This document shows, piece after piece, positions 27,102 through 38,030 of a DNA stretch of 64,000 nucleotides (positions are counted from its first letter, which is position 1; every line of letters starts with the position of its first letter). A program made the position numbers and the translations under genes. The DNA lies in assembly GCA_003280605.1 (NCBI GenBank), contig QCEM01000001.1:84583-148582 (forward strand). The letters run 5' to 3'. The stretch is from SAR116 cluster bacterium AG-355-O21 (GTDB taxonomy: Bacteria; Pseudomonadota; Alphaproteobacteria; Thalassobaculales; Thalassobaculaceae). A model generated the notes under the pieces. It saw only the letters and a program-made list of their open reading frames with translations. It was not told where the DNA came from and searched no databases.

Positions 27102-29411
27102 ATGTTATCGAAAACCCTCGAAGTCACCTTGCACCGCGCCCTTGATCAGGCCAACGAGCTGCGTCACGAGTATGCGACGCTTGAACATTTACTGTTCGCG
27201 TTGACCGAAGACCAAGACGCCATTGCGGTGCTGCGTGCCTGTGGTGTTGACGTTGAGCGGCTGCGCGGTGACCTGCGAAACTACATCAGCCTGGAGCTCG
27301 CCAATTTGGTTGGCGACGAACATAATGAGGCGAAACCAACCGCCGGCTTCCAACGGGTTATCCAACGCGCCGTGATCCACGTACAATCTTCCGGCCGGGC
27401 CGAAGTCACCGGCGCAAATGTGCTGGTTGCGCTTTTCTCCGAGCGCGAAAGCCACGCGGTTTTTTACCTGCAAGAGCAGGACATGTCGCGTTTTGATGCA
27501 GTCAATTACATCTCCCACGGCATCGCCAAAGTCCACGGCGGCGGCGAAGGAGAACGTGCCGGCGACGGCGATAGCGACGAAGAACAGGGCGAAGATGCAG
27601 CCAAGAAAAACGGCTCTGACGCGCTTGATGCGTATTGCGTAGATCTCAACAGCAAAGCCGGTGAGGGAAAAATTGACCCGCTGATCGGGCGCGAATTTGA
27701 GGTCGACAGGACCATTCAAATTCTCTGCCGGCGGACCAAAAACAACCCGCTTTACGTCGGTGACCCTGGGGTTGGTAAAACAGCCATTGCCGAAGGCCTG
27801 GCCAAGCGGATCGTCGATGGTGATGTGCCTGAGGTTCTCGCGGAGGCCAAAATTCATGCACTGGATATGGGCGCCTTGTTGGCAGGGACGCGCTATCGCG
27901 GCGACTTTGAAGAACGCTTAAAAGCGGTTGTGAAAGAAATTGAGCGCGACCCAAATATCATCCTGTTCATTGATGAAATCCACACGGTGATTGGCGCCGG
28001 TGCCACCTCCGGCGGCGCGATGGACGCCTCAAATCTACTAAAACCTGCCCTGCAGGGCGGCACCCTGCGGTGTATGGGGTCGACAACCTATAAAGAATAT
28101 CGCAGCCATTTTGAAAAAGATCGCGCTTTGGTGCGACGGTTTCAGAAAATTGATGTCAATGAGCCGTCGATCGACGACTCCATCAAGATTCTCAAAGGCC
28201 TGAAGCCATATTATGAGGAGCACCATAAGGTTCGCTACACCAATGAAGCCCTCAAGACAGCCGTCGAGCTTTCCGCCCGTTATATCGGTGACCGGAAGTT
28301 GCCTGATAAAGCAATTGATGTGATCGATGAGGTTGGTGCCGCGCAAATGCTGGTACCTGAGGCCAAGCGCCGGAAGACCATTGGCGTGAAAGATGTTGAA
28401 GCTGTGGTTGCCAAAATCGCCCGCATTCCAGCGAAAAGTGTCTCGACCGATGACAAAACGGTACTGGCCAATCTCGAGCGCGACCTGCGAACTGTCGTAT
28501 TCGGTCAAAACACCGCCATCGAAGCACTTTCAAGTGCGATTAAGTTATCTCGTGCGGGCTTGCGCGAGCCTGAAAAACCGATTGGCAATTATCTGTTTTC
28601 GGGACCAACGGGCGTCGGCAAGACCGAAGTTGCGCGGCAATTGGCCAAGATCTTGGGCATTGAATTGGTCCGCTTCGATATGTCAGAATATATGGAGCGG
28701 CATAGCATTTCCCGCCTGATCGGTGCACCGCCTGGTTATGTCGGCTTTGATCAAGGCGGATTGCTCACCGATGGTGTCGACCAACATCCGCATTGCGTAT
28801 TATTGCTGGATGAAATCGAGAAAGCGCACCCGGACCTGTTCAACGTGCTGTTGCAGATCATGGATCATGGCAAACTCACCGATCACAACGGTAAATCGGT
28901 TGATTTCCGGAACGTCATCGTCATCATGACCACCAATGCGGGGGCCTCGGACTTGGCCAAAGAAGCGGTCGGTTTTGCGAATAATAAACGCGAAGGCGAC
29001 GATACCGAGGCGATCAATCGGATGTTCACCCCGGAATTCCGCAATCGCTTAGACAGCATCATCCCGTTCAAAAACCTCGGTCCGGAAATTATTGCCCGTG
29101 TGGTTGATAAATTCATCATGCAGCTGGAAGCGCAATTGGCTGACCGTGACGTCACCTTTGAGTTGACCGCAGCTGCCCGCACCTGGCTGGGTAATAAAGG
29201 CTATGACAAGCTTTATGGTGCCCGGCCGCTGGCTCGGGTCATCCAAGAGCACATCAAGAAGCCGTTGGCCGAAGAATTATTGTTCGGCAAATTAACCAAA
29301 GGCGGTCTGGTCAAAGTACGGGTTGAGGACAAAAAGCTGGCTTTTCAGATGGTTGAACCGCCCAGCCGAAACACCAAACCACCGTCAAAAAACACTGAAA
29401 TGGTGAAATAA
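27102..29411 (+). CDS. clpA: ATP-dependent Clp protease ATPase subunit ClpA
   Basis: 769 residues. The N-terminal Clp-N repeats (about 1-140) bind ClpS. An acidic linker (about 147-170) is followed by the first AAA+ module with Walker A GDPGVGKT and Walker [10 protein letters not shown], and the second module with [20 protein letters not shown] and [21 protein letters not shown] segment at about 625 corresponds to the ClpP-docking IGL/F loop. The C-terminus after about 750 is a short Ser/Pro/Lys-rich tail. It unfolds substrates for ClpP. Confidence 0.97.
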   Translation: MLSKTLEVTLHRALDQANELRHEYATLEHLLFALTEDQDAIAVLRACGVDVERLRGDLRNYISLELANLVGDEHNEAKPTAGFQRVIQRAVIHVQSSGRAEVTGANVLVALFSERESHAVFYLQEQDMSRFDAVNYISHGIAKVHGGGEGERAGDGDSDEEQGEDAAKKNGSDALDAYCVDLNSKAGEGKIDPLIGREFEVDRTIQILCRRTKNNPLYVGDPGVGKTAIAEGLAKRIVDGDVPEVLAEAKIHALDMGALLAGTRYRGDFEERLKAVVKEIERDPNIILFIDEIHTVIGAGATSGGAMDASNLLKPALQGGTLRCMGSTTYKEYRSHFEKDRALVRRFQKIDVNEPSIDDSIKILKGLKPYYEEHHKVRYTNEALKTAVELSARYIGDRKLPDKAIDVIDEVGAAQMLVPEAKRRKTIGVKDVEAVVAKIARIPAKSVSTDDKTVLANLERDLRTVVFGQNTAIEALSSAIKLSRAGLREPEKPIGNYLFSGPTGVGKTEVARQLAKILGIELVRFDMSEYMERHSISRLIGAPPGYVGFDQGGLLTDGVDQHPHCVLLLDEIEKAHPDLFNVLLQIMDHGKLTDHNGKSVDFRNVIVIMTTNAGASDLAKEAVGFANNKREGDDTEAINRMFTPEFRNRLDSIIPFKNLGPEIIARVVDKFIMQLEAQLADRDVTFELTAAARTWLGNKGYDKLYGARPLARVIQEHIKKPLAEELLFGKLTKGGLVKVRVEDKKLAFQMVEPPSRNTKPPSKNTEMVK

Positions 29412-29531
29412 AGGGCGCTGCCGGTTCCGTAAGTGGTCACGGACCGCTTGCACCGGCGCGTCAATCTCCCCATTATGCGTCCCCTCGGCCGATATCCGAC
29501 CGAGGGCGGTACGACTGCTTGGATGGAACCC

Positions 29532-30764
29532 ATGAGCACACACTTAAATACGTTCAGTAGTGGGCCCGACGAGAATGGCCATTTTGGCAATTTCGGCGGC
29601 CGCTTCGTCGCCGAAACCTTGATGCCGCTGATTCTTGACGTGGAAAAAGCCTATCTTGAGGCCAGAGACGATCCAGCCTTCGAAGATGAGTTCGAGTATT
29701 ACAAACAGCATTATATCGGCCGGCCAAGCCCGCTGTTCCTGGCGGCTCGTCTCACCGCCCATTTTGGCGGTGCAAAGCTGTATTTCAAACGCGATGAGCT
29801 GAACCACACCGGCGCGCACAAAATCAATAATGTGATGGGCCAAGCATTGCTTGCCCGGCGCATGGGTAAAACAAAAATTATCGCAGAAACAGGGGCCGGC
29901 CAGCATGGCGTCGCAACGGCTACAGCCTGCGCCCTTTTTGGCATGGAATGTGAAGTTTACATGGGCGCGGAGGATGTGCGCCGGCAAAAGCCCAATGTTG
30001 ATCGAATGCGTCTGTTGGGCGCAACCGTTGTCCCGGTCACCTCCGGTTCCGGCACCCTCAAGGATGCAATGAACGAAGCCTTGCGCACCTGGGTGGCCAA
30101 AGCCGAGACACATTTTTACATCATCGGCACCGTTGCCGGGCCGCATCCCTACCCTGCCATGGTGCGTGACTTTCAATCCGTTATTGGTGAGGAGCTGCGT
30201 TGGCAGCTAGAAGCTTTTGAAGGGGCCGGCCGGCTCCCCGACACGCTGATCGCATGCATCGGCGGCGGCTCGAATGCAATGGGTTTGTTCCATCCCTTCT
30301 TAGATGATGAGGAGGTTGAGATCATTGGCGTCGAAGCCGCCGGGCATGGCGTTGACACCGATCAACACGCCGCCTCACTGGCCGGTGGGCGGCCAGGCAT
30401 TTTGCATGGTAACCGCACCTATTTGCTGCAAAACGATGATGGCCAGATCACCGAAGCCCATTCGATTTCTGCTGGCTTAGATTATCCGGGCATCGGGCCG
30501 GAACATGCATGGCTGCGCGATTCCGGCCGTGTCCGCTACGAAAGCGCAACCGATACCGAAGCGCTAGAAGCGTTCGCTTTATGCTCACGCTTAGAAGGGA
30601 TTATTCCGGCGTTGGAGCCAAGCCATGCGCTTGCGTACACCGGCAAAATCATCGCTGATCTGCCGGCGGATCATATTGTTGTGATGAATCTGTGCGGACG
30701 CGGTGACAAAGATTTGGAAGCGGTGTTGCCCTTGCTGGACGAGATGGGACTGCTGGAGGTATGA
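29532..30764 (+). CDS. trpB: Tryptophan synthase beta chain
   Basis: 410 residues. Converts indole and serine to tryptophan. [16 protein letters not shown] is the family N-terminus; the PLP Lys is in [10 protein letters not shown]; the phosphate-binding loop is [10 protein letters not shown]; and [11 protein letters not shown] is typical of TrpB1. In-frame ATGs also exist at 29523 and 29475; 29532 best matches family length. A CCCTCGG/CCGAGGG hairpin (29482-29506) precedes the start. In alphaproteobacteria trpF normally lies directly upstream, but here clpA does. Overlaps trpA by 4 bases. Confidence 0.97.
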   Translation: MSTHLNTFSSGPDENGHFGNFGGRFVAETLMPLILDVEKAYLEARDDPAFEDEFEYYKQHYIGRPSPLFLAARLTAHFGGAKLYFKRDELNHTGAHKINNVMGQALLARRMGKTKIIAETGAGQHGVATATACALFGMECEVYMGAEDVRRQKPNVDRMRLLGATVVPVTSGSGTLKDAMNEALRTWVAKAETHFYIIGTVAGPHPYPAMVRDFQSVIGEELRWQLEAFEGAGRLPDTLIACIGGGSNAMGLFHPFLDDEEVEIIGVEAAGHGVDTDQHAASLAGGRPGILHGNRTYLLQNDDGQITEAHSISAGLDYPGIGPEHAWLRDSGRVRYESATDTEALEAFALCSRLEGIIPALEPSHALAYTGKIIADLPADHIVVMNLCGRGDKDLEAVLPLLDEMGLLEV

Positions 30765-31603
30765 GTTACACATCGGCACGGCTTCAAAAACTATTCGACA
30801 ACCTGCAGCAATCAGAACGCGGCGGCCTGGGCATTTTTGTCACCGCCGGCGACCCGGATCGGCAAACCAGCTTAGCTATCCTCAAAGGCTTGCCTGCCGC
30901 CGGCGCCGATATGATTGAACTGGGGATGCCGTTTTCTGACCCTATGGCCGATGGCCCATCGATCCAAGCGGCCAGCCTCCGGGCGTTGAATAATGGTGCA
31001 AGTTTGGCCTCCACCCTAGAAATCTTGACAGCGTTCCGGGCCGACGATCAGGTCACCCCAGTGGTGTTAATGGGCTATTACAATCCCATTTATAGCTATG
31101 GAGTTGATGCTTTTTTAAGCGCCGCTATTGACGCGGGCGCCGACGGCTTAATCATCGTTGATCTGCCGCCTGAAGAAGACAATGAGCTATGTATCCCGGC
31201 ACTGGACCGTGGTCTGCCATTTGTTCGCTTGGCAACACCAACCACCAATGATCAGCGCTTGCCAGCGGTTCTAAAAAACACCTCCGGATTTGTCTATTAC
31301 GTCTCAATCACAGGTATCACCGGAACGGCGGCCGTGCCGCGCGACCTCGCAGCAGCAGCCGTTAAACGTCTGAAAAAACATACTGATTTGCCTGTTGCTG
31401 TTGGCTTCGGTATTAAAACTGCCGAAGATGTTGCTGCCATTACATCGGTTGCGGATGCAGCGATTGTTGGCTCGGCTGTGGTTGAACAGATTCGCGATAG
31501 TCTTGATCCGTCAGGTCAGGCAACAAACGCCACAGTTGAAAATGTGTTATCCTTTGTGGCAACGCTGGCCACCGGCACGCAACGCAGCGCACCCGCCGGC
31601 TAA
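30761..31603 (+). CDS. trpA: Tryptophan synthase alpha chain
   Basis: 280 residues of a TIM barrel cleaving indole-3-glycerol phosphate. [14 protein letters not shown] holds the catalytic Glu and Asp; [10 protein letters not shown] and [11 protein letters not shown] form the phosphate-binding loops. Translationally coupled to trpB (ATGA). The indole channel partner is the TrpB just upstream. accD follows after 27 bases. Confidence 0.97.
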   Translation: MSYTSARLQKLFDNLQQSERGGLGIFVTAGDPDRQTSLAILKGLPAAGADMIELGMPFSDPMADGPSIQAASLRALNNGASLASTLEILTAFRADDQVTPVVLMGYYNPIYSYGVDAFLSAAIDAGADGLIIVDLPPEEDNELCIPALDRGLPFVRLATPTTNDQRLPAVLKNTSGFVYYVSITGITGTAAVPRDLAAAAVKRLKKHTDLPVAVGFGIKTAEDVAAITSVADAAIVGSAVVEQIRDSLDPSGQATNATVENVLSFVATLATGTQRSAPAG

Positions 31604-31630
31604 ATTGTTGGTTTCGCATGAGGGCTTGGT

Positions 31631-32548
31631 ATGAACTGGCTGACCAATTCGGTCTTACCGAAAATCAAAGCCTTGGTGCAGGCCCGCGAGGTACCTGACA
31701 ATCTTTGGCATAAATGTGTCAACTGCGGGCAGATGATTTTTCACCGTGAACTTGAAGATAATCTAAATGTTTGCCCGCATTGTCATCACCATGGCCGGAT
31801 AAGTGCCGAACGACGCTTAGAACTGCTGTTTGACGATGGCCTTTATAAGACCCTTGAATTGGCGAAATCTGTCGCCGACCCCTTAAAATTCCGTGATCGT
31901 AAGCGCTATAGTGAGCGCTTAAAGGAAGCCCAGGGGAAAACCAAACGCAGCGATGCGATTATCGTCGCCGAAGGCCTGATCGGTGACCGTAAAACCATTG
32001 TCGCGGTTTTTGATTTCAGCTTCATGGGCGGCTCTATGGGGGTTGCTGTTGGTAATGCCCTGGTGTTGGCCAGCGAAGCTGCCGTCGCCGCCGGTGCGCC
32101 CTTGATCGCCTTCCCTGCCTCCGGCGGTGCCCGCATGCAGGAAGGCATTCTGTCGCTGATGCAAATGCCGCGAACCGTCCTTGCCGTGGAGGCCGTCAAA
32201 GAGGCGCGTCTGCCCTTTATCGTGGTTTTGACAGACCCGACAACCGGTGGCGTGACGGCATCTTTTGCGATGATCGGTGATCTGCATCTGGCCGAACCGG
32301 GGGCGATTATCGGTTTCGCCGGACAACGGGTGATTAAAGATATCATTCGTGAGGATTTACCGGAAGGTTTTCAGCGTTCCGAATACCTGCTTGAGCATGG
32401 CATGATTGATATGGTGGTCGAGCGTGCTGACCTGCGCGATACCCTGATCAGGGTGCTTGGCTTACTCACCGACCGCCATGATCCGCAGGCACAAACGGCG
32501 CTTCCCGGCCCGACCGAGCATGGCGGCACAGCCGCCAACCCTGGCTAA
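31631..32548 (+). CDS. accD: Acetyl-CoA carboxylase carboxyltransferase subunit beta
   Basis: 305 residues. N-terminal zinc ribbon with Cys29, Cys32, Cys48 and Cys51 (CVNC and CPHC), then the crotonase-fold carboxyltransferase core (FMGGSMGVAVGNAL, ASGGARMQEGILSLMQM, GGVTASFAMIGD). Works with AccA, AccB and AccC to make malonyl-CoA. The trpA-accD-folC order is a hallmark of alphaproteobacteria. Confidence 0.97.
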   Translation: MNWLTNSVLPKIKALVQAREVPDNLWHKCVNCGQMIFHRELEDNLNVCPHCHHHGRISAERRLELLFDDGLYKTLELAKSVADPLKFRDRKRYSERLKEAQGKTKRSDAIIVAEGLIGDRKTIVAVFDFSFMGGSMGVAVGNALVLASEAAVAAGAPLIAFPASGGARMQEGILSLMQMPRTVLAVEAVKEARLPFIVVLTDPTTGGVTASFAMIGDLHLAEPGAIIGFAGQRVIKDIIREDLPEGFQRSEYLLEHGMIDMVVERADLRDTLIRVLGLLTDRHDPQAQTALPGPTEHGGTAANPG

Positions 32549-32572
32549 ACAGCCATTTCAGGGGGCAATGCG

Positions 32573-33931
32573 TTGACCGATTCCGCAGCACGTCTGGCCG
32601 CCGCTGAAACCGATAAAATCCTTCAACGGCTGCTCTCGCTGCATCCCAAAAAAATCGACTTAAATTTAGATCGGATGTGGCGAATCCTTGGGCTTCTTGG
32701 CAATCCTGAGCAGCATTTACCACCTGTTATTCATATCGCCGGCACCAATGGCAAAGGGTCGACACTGGCTTTCATTCGGGCTTTGGCGGAAGCCAGCGGC
32801 TTGCGCAGCCATGCTTATATTTCACCGCATCTGGTGCGCTTTAATGAGCGCATTGAATTGGCAGGAAAAGCCATTGACGATGCAGCACTGGAGCAGCTCT
32901 TAGACCGCTGTGAGCGGCGTAATGACGGCGTTCCGATTACCTTTTTTGAGATCACCACGGCTGCTGCATTGGTGGCATTTTCAGAAACGCCGGGCGACCT
33001 ATTGATCTTAGAAACAGGTTTAGGCGGACGTTTAGATTCAACCAATGTGGTCGCCAAACCTGCCGTTTCGGTGATTACGCCGATTTCCATTGATCACCAA
33101 CACTTCCTTGGCCAAGAGTTGGCCGATATCGCCTTTGCTAAGGCCGGCATCTTGCGCCCCGATGTCCCGGCGGTGATTGCCCCGCAACCTGCCGCCGCCA
33201 TGGCCGTCATCACCGCCGAAGCTGAGCGCCTTGGCACGCCACTTTATCTCTATGGCCGCGACTGGACCGCCCACCGTGATGATCATGGCCTTCACTTCAC
33301 CTGGGGTGCGGCCGACCGGCAGCGGCAACACCATCTGCCGCAGCCAAGCCTTATCGGTGTCCATCAAGCCATCAACGCAGGCTGTGCCTTAGCTGCGGTG
33401 CATGCTTTTGAGGTAACCAGGCAAGCGACACAGCCAGGCTTTCATCTTGATCACACAGCATTGGCCGCAGGCGTGACCAAAGCACGCTGGCCGGCCCGCC
33501 TGCAAGCGTTGACCGGCGGGCCGCTGCTCTCTGAGCTGCCGGACGGAATCGATATTTGGCTTGACGGCGGTCACAACGCCGGCGGCGCAGCGGTGATTGG
33601 CGAGCAAATCAAAGCTTGGCAGCAAGCCCAGCCTGAACGGCCGGTGGCGGTCATTTACGGCACCCTCAACAGCCACGATCCAGCAGCTTTTTTTAGCGCC
33701 CTGGCGGCACCACTGGCGGCGATTAAAAGCGTCACAATCCCGGATCAGGAAAACGCCCTTGATGGCGCTGCCATCGGCGCCCAGCTTGCAGCCTCGGCGT
33801 TGCCGGTGGAAACCGCCGCCTCTGTCGGCGAAGCCGTGCGTGATCTGACGGCAAGGTTTCCAGATGGGGTGCGGATTTTAATTTGTGGCTCGCTTTATTT
33901 GGCCGGTCACATCCTCGCAAGCCATCGATAA
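32573..33931 (+). CDS. folC: Bifunctional folylpolyglutamate/dihydrofolate synthase
   Basis: 452 residues of the Mur-ligase superfamily, with P-loop AGTNGKGST, YISPHLVRFNERI, ETGLGGRLDSTN and the C-terminal VIYGTLNSHDP/DGGHN segments. It adds glutamate to dihydropteroate and folates. The start is a TTG at 32573, 8-9 bases after GGGGG. The only nearby ATG on this side reads ATG-CGT-TGA, a two-codon frame overlapping the TTG, so TTG is well supported. Ends at a strong hairpin shared with the convergent trxA. Confidence 0.95.
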   Translation: MTDSAARLAAAETDKILQRLLSLHPKKIDLNLDRMWRILGLLGNPEQHLPPVIHIAGTNGKGSTLAFIRALAEASGLRSHAYISPHLVRFNERIELAGKAIDDAALEQLLDRCERRNDGVPITFFEITTAAALVAFSETPGDLLILETGLGGRLDSTNVVAKPAVSVITPISIDHQHFLGQELADIAFAKAGILRPDVPAVIAPQPAAAMAVITAEAERLGTPLYLYGRDWTAHRDDHGLHFTWGAADRQRQHHLPQPSLIGVHQAINAGCALAAVHAFEVTRQATQPGFHLDHTALAAGVTKARWPARLQALTGGPLLSELPDGIDIWLDGGHNAGGAAVIGEQIKAWQQAQPERPVAVIYGTLNSHDPAAFFSALAAPLAAIKSVTIPDQENALDGAAIGAQLAASALPVETAASVGEAVRDLTARFPDGVRILICGSLYLAGHILASHR

Positions 33932-33936
33932 AAAAA

Positions 33937-33957
33937 CGCGCCGCAAAATGCGGCGCG
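33937..33957. terminator. Bidirectional terminator between folC and trxA
   Basis: Perfect 9-bp stem CGCGCCGCA / TGCGGCGCG with a 3-base loop. Minus-strand transcripts from trxA get six U immediately after the stem (the A6 at 33931-33936). On the plus strand the tail (CTCGTGATTTTT) is weaker. Confidence 0.75.
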
Positions 33958-33985
33958 CTCGTGATTTTTCAAGCAATCAATTCGG

Positions 33986-34306
33986 TCAGAGGACAGAGTC
34001 AATCCAATCTTTCAATTGGGTTTTCGGCAATGCACCAATCTTCGTTGCCGCCAGCTCGCCATCTTTGAACAACATCAATGTTGGAATACCACGTACCCCA
34101 AATTGCTGCGGCGTTTTTGGATTATCGTCGATGTTCAGTTTTGCGATGGTGAGTTCTGCCGCCATTTCACCTGCAATTTCCTCCAATGCCGGTGCAATGG
34201 TTTTGCACGGACCGCACCATTCGGCCCAAAAATCGACTAAAACGGGCTTTGATGACTGCAGCACGTCATCTGAGAAATTATCGTCGGTAACAGGTAAAGT
34301 GGACAT
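33986..34306 (-). CDS. trxA: Thioredoxin
   Basis: 106 residues with the active site WCGPCK (Cys31, Cys34), the preceding DFWAEW strand and the cis-proline loop RGIPTLMLF. General protein-disulfide reductant. The ATG at 34306 lies 6 bases after AAGGAG; the in-frame ATG at 34312 abuts the Shine-Dalgarno and is rejected. It follows addA by 163 bases, with its own promoter at 34387-34415, in the addB-addA-trxA order usual in this class. Confidence 0.96.
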   Translation of the reverse strand: MSTLPVTDDNFSDDVLQSSKPVLVDFWAEWCGPCKTIAPALEEIAGEMAAELTIAKLNIDDNPKTPQQFGVRGIPTLMLFKDGELAATKIGALPKTQLKDWIDSVL

Positions 34307-34386
34307 CCACATCTCCTTAAATTTAATTCAGCGCACGCCCGCCTAGGCACTCACCCGGCGCACTGTGCCGCCAATAGTTCGGGTGA

Positions 34387-34415
34387 ACTCTATGAAGGCC
34401 AACATGGGGCGTCAA
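34387..34415 (-). promoter_or_regulatory. Candidate trxA promoter
   Basis: On the minus strand TTGACG (34415-34410), a 17-base spacer and TAGAGT (34392-34387), about 80 bases before the trxA start and within the addA-trxA gap. The -35 is strong (five of six), the -10 moderate (four of six). Confidence 0.45.
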
Positions 34416-34469
34416 GGGACCTCAATTAAGATGCTGTTTGGCATTGCATTTTTTCCAAAATGGCGTTGA

Positions 34470-37400
34470 TTACCGAAGCCCCATATCAAGAATCTCGTCA
34501 TTGACCCGCATCAGTCGCGGTCCGTCAGTCCATAAAAGATAGCATTCCACCGGGCGGTCTTGGTAGAGCTGGGCGACAAGGTCACGATAGCCACGCAACT
34601 GCGCGCGATAGGCTGCAGGCACGTCATCAACCGCTGCCGGTGCCGGCCGGTTGGTCTTATAATCTAAGATCACAACACGCGTATCGAAAACCGCTAACCG
34701 ATCAATTTGACCGGCAACAGTGACAGCCGACGGCCCCTGCCCAATTTGCCCAACAATCGGCACTTCCGCGCGTGATTGCGGCCCAAAAAAAGCGCCGTGA
34801 TCAGGATTATCCAGCACCGCCATAACCTCCCTCAAGAAATCTCCTTGCTGGCGATCAAGCAGGCCATGAACAGGTCGTGCCAAAATCTCTTTGGCAACCG
34901 GCCGCCGCTGCTCCACCGGCAGTTCCGGCAGCACTTGCAATAACTTATGGATTAACAAACCGCGTTTAAACCGATCCCCGTCGGCCGTCGCTAATGGTGA
35001 GCGGACCGGCGGCTCCTCGGCGCTTGGCCGCGACGGTGTAAGTGGCCGGCTCGGCCAGGGCTCGGGGGCAGGTGGCACGCTGAAATGCGGCGGCACTGCA
35101 GCGCTGTCAGGGGGCATGGCTCGCGGCTGGGCGGGGCCGGCCGGCAGGACGTTAATGGGCTGATCTGCCAGCCGCCAAAGCACCTGCCCGGGCACGGCCG
35201 CTGCGGTCGGCGCAGCAGCGGCGTCAGGCGTATCGTGCGCGGCGCCGTCAACAGCTTCGACAGCCTGTTGCAAACCATGCGCAATCGCATCATACCAGCT
35301 ATCGCTTGAGCGCTGTTTACCATGCCAACCGCAGATATATAAGCGGTCCTCAGCGCGGGTCATGGCAACGTAAAGTAGGCGTCGATATTCTGCCATTTGC
35401 GCACGCCGTGCCGCCTTTCGGCAGGCAGATGAACGGGGGTCATCATGCTCACTGCGGGCTGGCCAAAGCAGTAAATCGGCTTCTCCCGGCGGTTTGTCCC
35501 AAAGTAAACGCGGCGTGGATTTTGGCACCTGCATGGTGTCGGGCAAAAACACCACTGGGGCCTGCAACCCCTTGGAGCCATGCACAGTCATGATGCGCAC
35601 CCGATCGCCGGCGTCGGCATCGAGATCGCGTTTAACCTCAAATTCCGCACTTGCCAGCCACCGCAAAAAGCCTTGTAAGGATGGCACATGGCCTTGCTCA
35701 TAGGCCAAAGCTTGACTGAGAAATTCATCAATTGGATCCAGTGCATCGGCACCGAGGCGGGCCAAGATATTGCGCCTGCCTGTGGCGGCTAAAATGCCGG
35801 CGAACAGCTCATGCGGCGGGCATTGATCGGCCTGTGACAACCATTCTAACAGTCGCCTATCGGCCGCCGCCCAGCTATCCCGCTCGCTGCTGCGGCGGCG
35901 CAGTTCACGCCACAGCCCAGGTTCTTGGCGTTGCCAAGCAAGATCAAATAAATCGCCCTCACTCATGCCAATTAACGGGCTTTTGAGCACCGTTGCCAGG
36001 GTAAGATCATCCTCCGGCAGCAGCAAAAACTCGCCCAGCGCGATCAAATCCATGACCGCAAGCTGATCGGTTAAAATCATCCGATCAACCCCGGCAACGG
36101 CAATTCCCTGCCGCTTGAAGGCCCGCGATAACGCTTCAACCAAAGGATCACGGCGGCGCACTAAAATCATGATATCGCCGGCAGATATCGGCCGCCCGGT
36201 TGCCGGTAAATGTTCCCCTTGGTCAATCCAAAGCCGCACGTGCGCCGCGATCTGGGTAGCCAGTTGGATACGCGGATCAGCTTCTGTTATTTGCCGCTCA
36301 GGAGGGGCCCAAGCGGCCGTATCGGCACTGCCATTGGCCATCACCGGCGACCAAATTTCAACCACCCCGGATGCTTCAGGGCGCGCCGACACATGCTGGA
36401 TGGTCGCTTGCTCAAAGGCGCTTTCGCCGCCGCCTTGTCCAAGCGCCGGATCAACAACACCTGCAGCCATGTCAGGGTTGCTGAAAACAGCATCCACGGC
36501 CGCTAAGATTGCCGGCGCCGAGCGAAATGAGATGTTCATCGGGACATCGTCCCAGGCGCCGCCGGCATCCTGCACGGCTGCTGCAAAATATTGCCGCATC
36601 GCATGAAATCCGGCCGGGTCGGCACCCTGAAAACTAAAGATCGACTGTTTGACGTCACCAACCGCAAAAACAGTTCGCGGCGGCGCATCCGAGGTCCACG
36701 GGCGATCAAAAAAAGCTTCCGCCAGTTTGGTGATGATGTCCCATTGAGCCGGATTTGTATCCTGCGCCTCATCCACCAAAATATGGTCGATGCCGCCATC
36801 TAATTTATACAACACCCAAGATGGCCCGCCCGGGCGATTTAATAACTGCCGGGTGCGCAGAATTAAATCGTCATAATCCAACCGATCGCGCGACCGTTTG
36901 GCGCGCGCGTAATGCCTTAAAACCGCGTGACCAAGGTCAATCAACGCGGCGCTGGAACGCGCAACCAGCTGTGCGTTGAAGCGGGCATTGACAGCCAGGA
37001 GCTGACGGCATTCAGTTTCTACGATTTGCAACAATTGTGGTTGGCGTTCAGCTGTTGCTTTGGTGACAAGGGTGCTCCGTGGTTCACCTTTGGCGGTCAG
37101 AAAAAGGTTCTGATAGGCGGCATAACGGGCCCGCCGGCTTGCCTCATCTGCTGCCAGCCAGTCTTTTAAAATTCCGCCGCGACCCTGCTCGCCTTTACTG
37201 CCGTCAAGCCAGCCGGCCGATAACGCCGCCAAATCGCCGCTGCGGGCCGCAATCCCGGCAACAAAACCACTGATCACATCGCTTGGGGTTATACTTGGGT
37301 CGGCGCCAAGGCGGCGATAGATCGCCGCTGCCGCAGCTGCCGGCCCGCCATAGCCGGTAATCATCGCTTCAAATTTATCGCGCGCACCGATCAGATCACG

Positions 37401-38030
37401 AATGAGATCGCTGAAGGTGCCCTCGGAGGCGCCGTCATTAATGACCGCCAGGGCCGCCGCCAAGGCCGGCTCACGACCGGTTCGTGCCTGCGTTAACACA
37501 AGATCACTGGCCGCTAACGTCAGCTCGGCCGAACTCAGCGGATCAAGCACCTCAAATTGCGGTGAAACCCCCGCCTCTAGGGGAAAGCGCCGCAAAATAG
37601 ATTGGCAAAACCCATGCACAGTTTGAATTTTCATGCCGCCCGGTACATCTAAAATGCCGGCAAATAAGCGCCGTGCCAGCAGCAATTCATCCTGATGCGC
37701 TTGCCGGCCCAAAAGTTCTGATACCGCGCGCCCAAGGGTGTCATCGTCGATCACGGCCCATTCAGCCAACCGGCTTGTAATCCGGCCCGACATTTCAGCA
37801 GCGGCGGCCTTTGTAAAGGTCAGGCATAATAAATGCCCAGGATCGGTGCCTGCCAGTAACAACGACAGCACCCGGTCGGTCAGAACTTTGGTTTTGCCGG
37901 AGCCGGCCGATGCGGCCACCCAAGCCGACCGATCGGCGGCGGCGGCGCGGCGCTGCGCCCGATCCGCAACGGCGATGGGCAAGCTGTTGTCGGTGCTATC
38001 GGTGCTATCGGTAATCGCGCCCGGGCTCAT
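34470..38030 (-). CDS. addA: Double-strand break repair helicase-nuclease AddA
   Basis: 1186 residues. UvrD-like helicase with Walker A ASAGSGKTKVL near the N-terminus, LLCLTFTKAAAAEM, the DEAQDTNPAQW Walker B, QSIFSFQGADP, VRIMTVHGSKGLQAPVVFLPD and LLYVAMTRAEDRL. The C-terminal RecB-type nuclease motif VVILDYKTNR is present. With AddB it resects DNA ends for RecA. Starts in a 4-base overlap with addB. The N-terminal Thr-Asp-Ser repeat (TDSTDSTDN) comes from a short tandem DNA repeat. Confidence 0.96.
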   Translation of the reverse strand: MSPGAITDSTDSTDNSLPIAVADRAQRRAAAADRSAWVAASAGSGKTKVLTDRVLSLLLAGTDPGHLLCLTFTKAAAAEMSGRITSRLAEWAVIDDDTLGRAVSELLGRQAHQDELLLARRLFAGILDVPGGMKIQTVHGFCQSILRRFPLEAGVSPQFEVLDPLSSAELTLAASDLVLTQARTGREPALAAALAVINDGASEGTFSDLIRDLIGARDKFEAMITGYGGPAAAAAAIYRRLGADPSITPSDVISGFVAGIAARSGDLAALSAGWLDGSKGEQGRGGILKDWLAADEASRRARYAAYQNLFLTAKGEPRSTLVTKATAERQPQLLQIVETECRQLLAVNARFNAQLVARSSAALIDLGHAVLRHYARAKRSRDRLDYDDLILRTRQLLNRPGGPSWVLYKLDGGIDHILVDEAQDTNPAQWDIITKLAEAFFDRPWTSDAPPRTVFAVGDVKQSIFSFQGADPAGFHAMRQYFAAAVQDAGGAWDDVPMNISFRSAPAILAAVDAVFSNPDMAAGVVDPALGQGGGESAFEQATIQHVSARPEASGVVEIWSPVMANGSADTAAWAPPERQITEADPRIQLATQIAAHVRLWIDQGEHLPATGRPISAGDIMILVRRRDPLVEALSRAFKRQGIAVAGVDRMILTDQLAVMDLIALGEFLLLPEDDLTLATVLKSPLIGMSEGDLFDLAWQRQEPGLWRELRRRSSERDSWAAADRRLLEWLSQADQCPPHELFAGILAATGRRNILARLGADALDPIDEFLSQALAYEQGHVPSLQGFLRWLASAEFEVKRDLDADAGDRVRIMTVHGSKGLQAPVVFLPDTMQVPKSTPRLLWDKPPGEADLLLWPARSEHDDPRSSACRKAARRAQMAEYRRLLYVAMTRAEDRLYICGWHGKQRSSDSWYDAIAHGLQQAVEAVDGAAHDTPDAAAAPTAAAVPGQVLWRLADQPINVLPAGPAQPRAMPPDSAAVPPHFSVPPAPEPWPSRPLTPSRPSAEEPPVRSPLATADGDRFKRGLLIHKLLQVLPELPVEQRRPVAKEILARPVHGLLDRQQGDFLREVMAVLDNPDHGAFFGPQSRAEVPIVGQIGQGPSAVTVAGQIDRLAVFDTRVVILDYKTNRPAPAAVDDVPAAYRAQLRGYRDLVAQLYQDRPVECYLLWTDGPRLMRVNDEILDMGLR

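Noticed and set aside
27189..27857. 222-codon minus-strand frame within clpA
   Set aside because: Antisense shadow of the conserved ClpA N-domain and first AAA+ module.
29544..30176. 210-codon minus-strand frame within trpB
   Set aside because: Antisense shadow of trpB, no family features.
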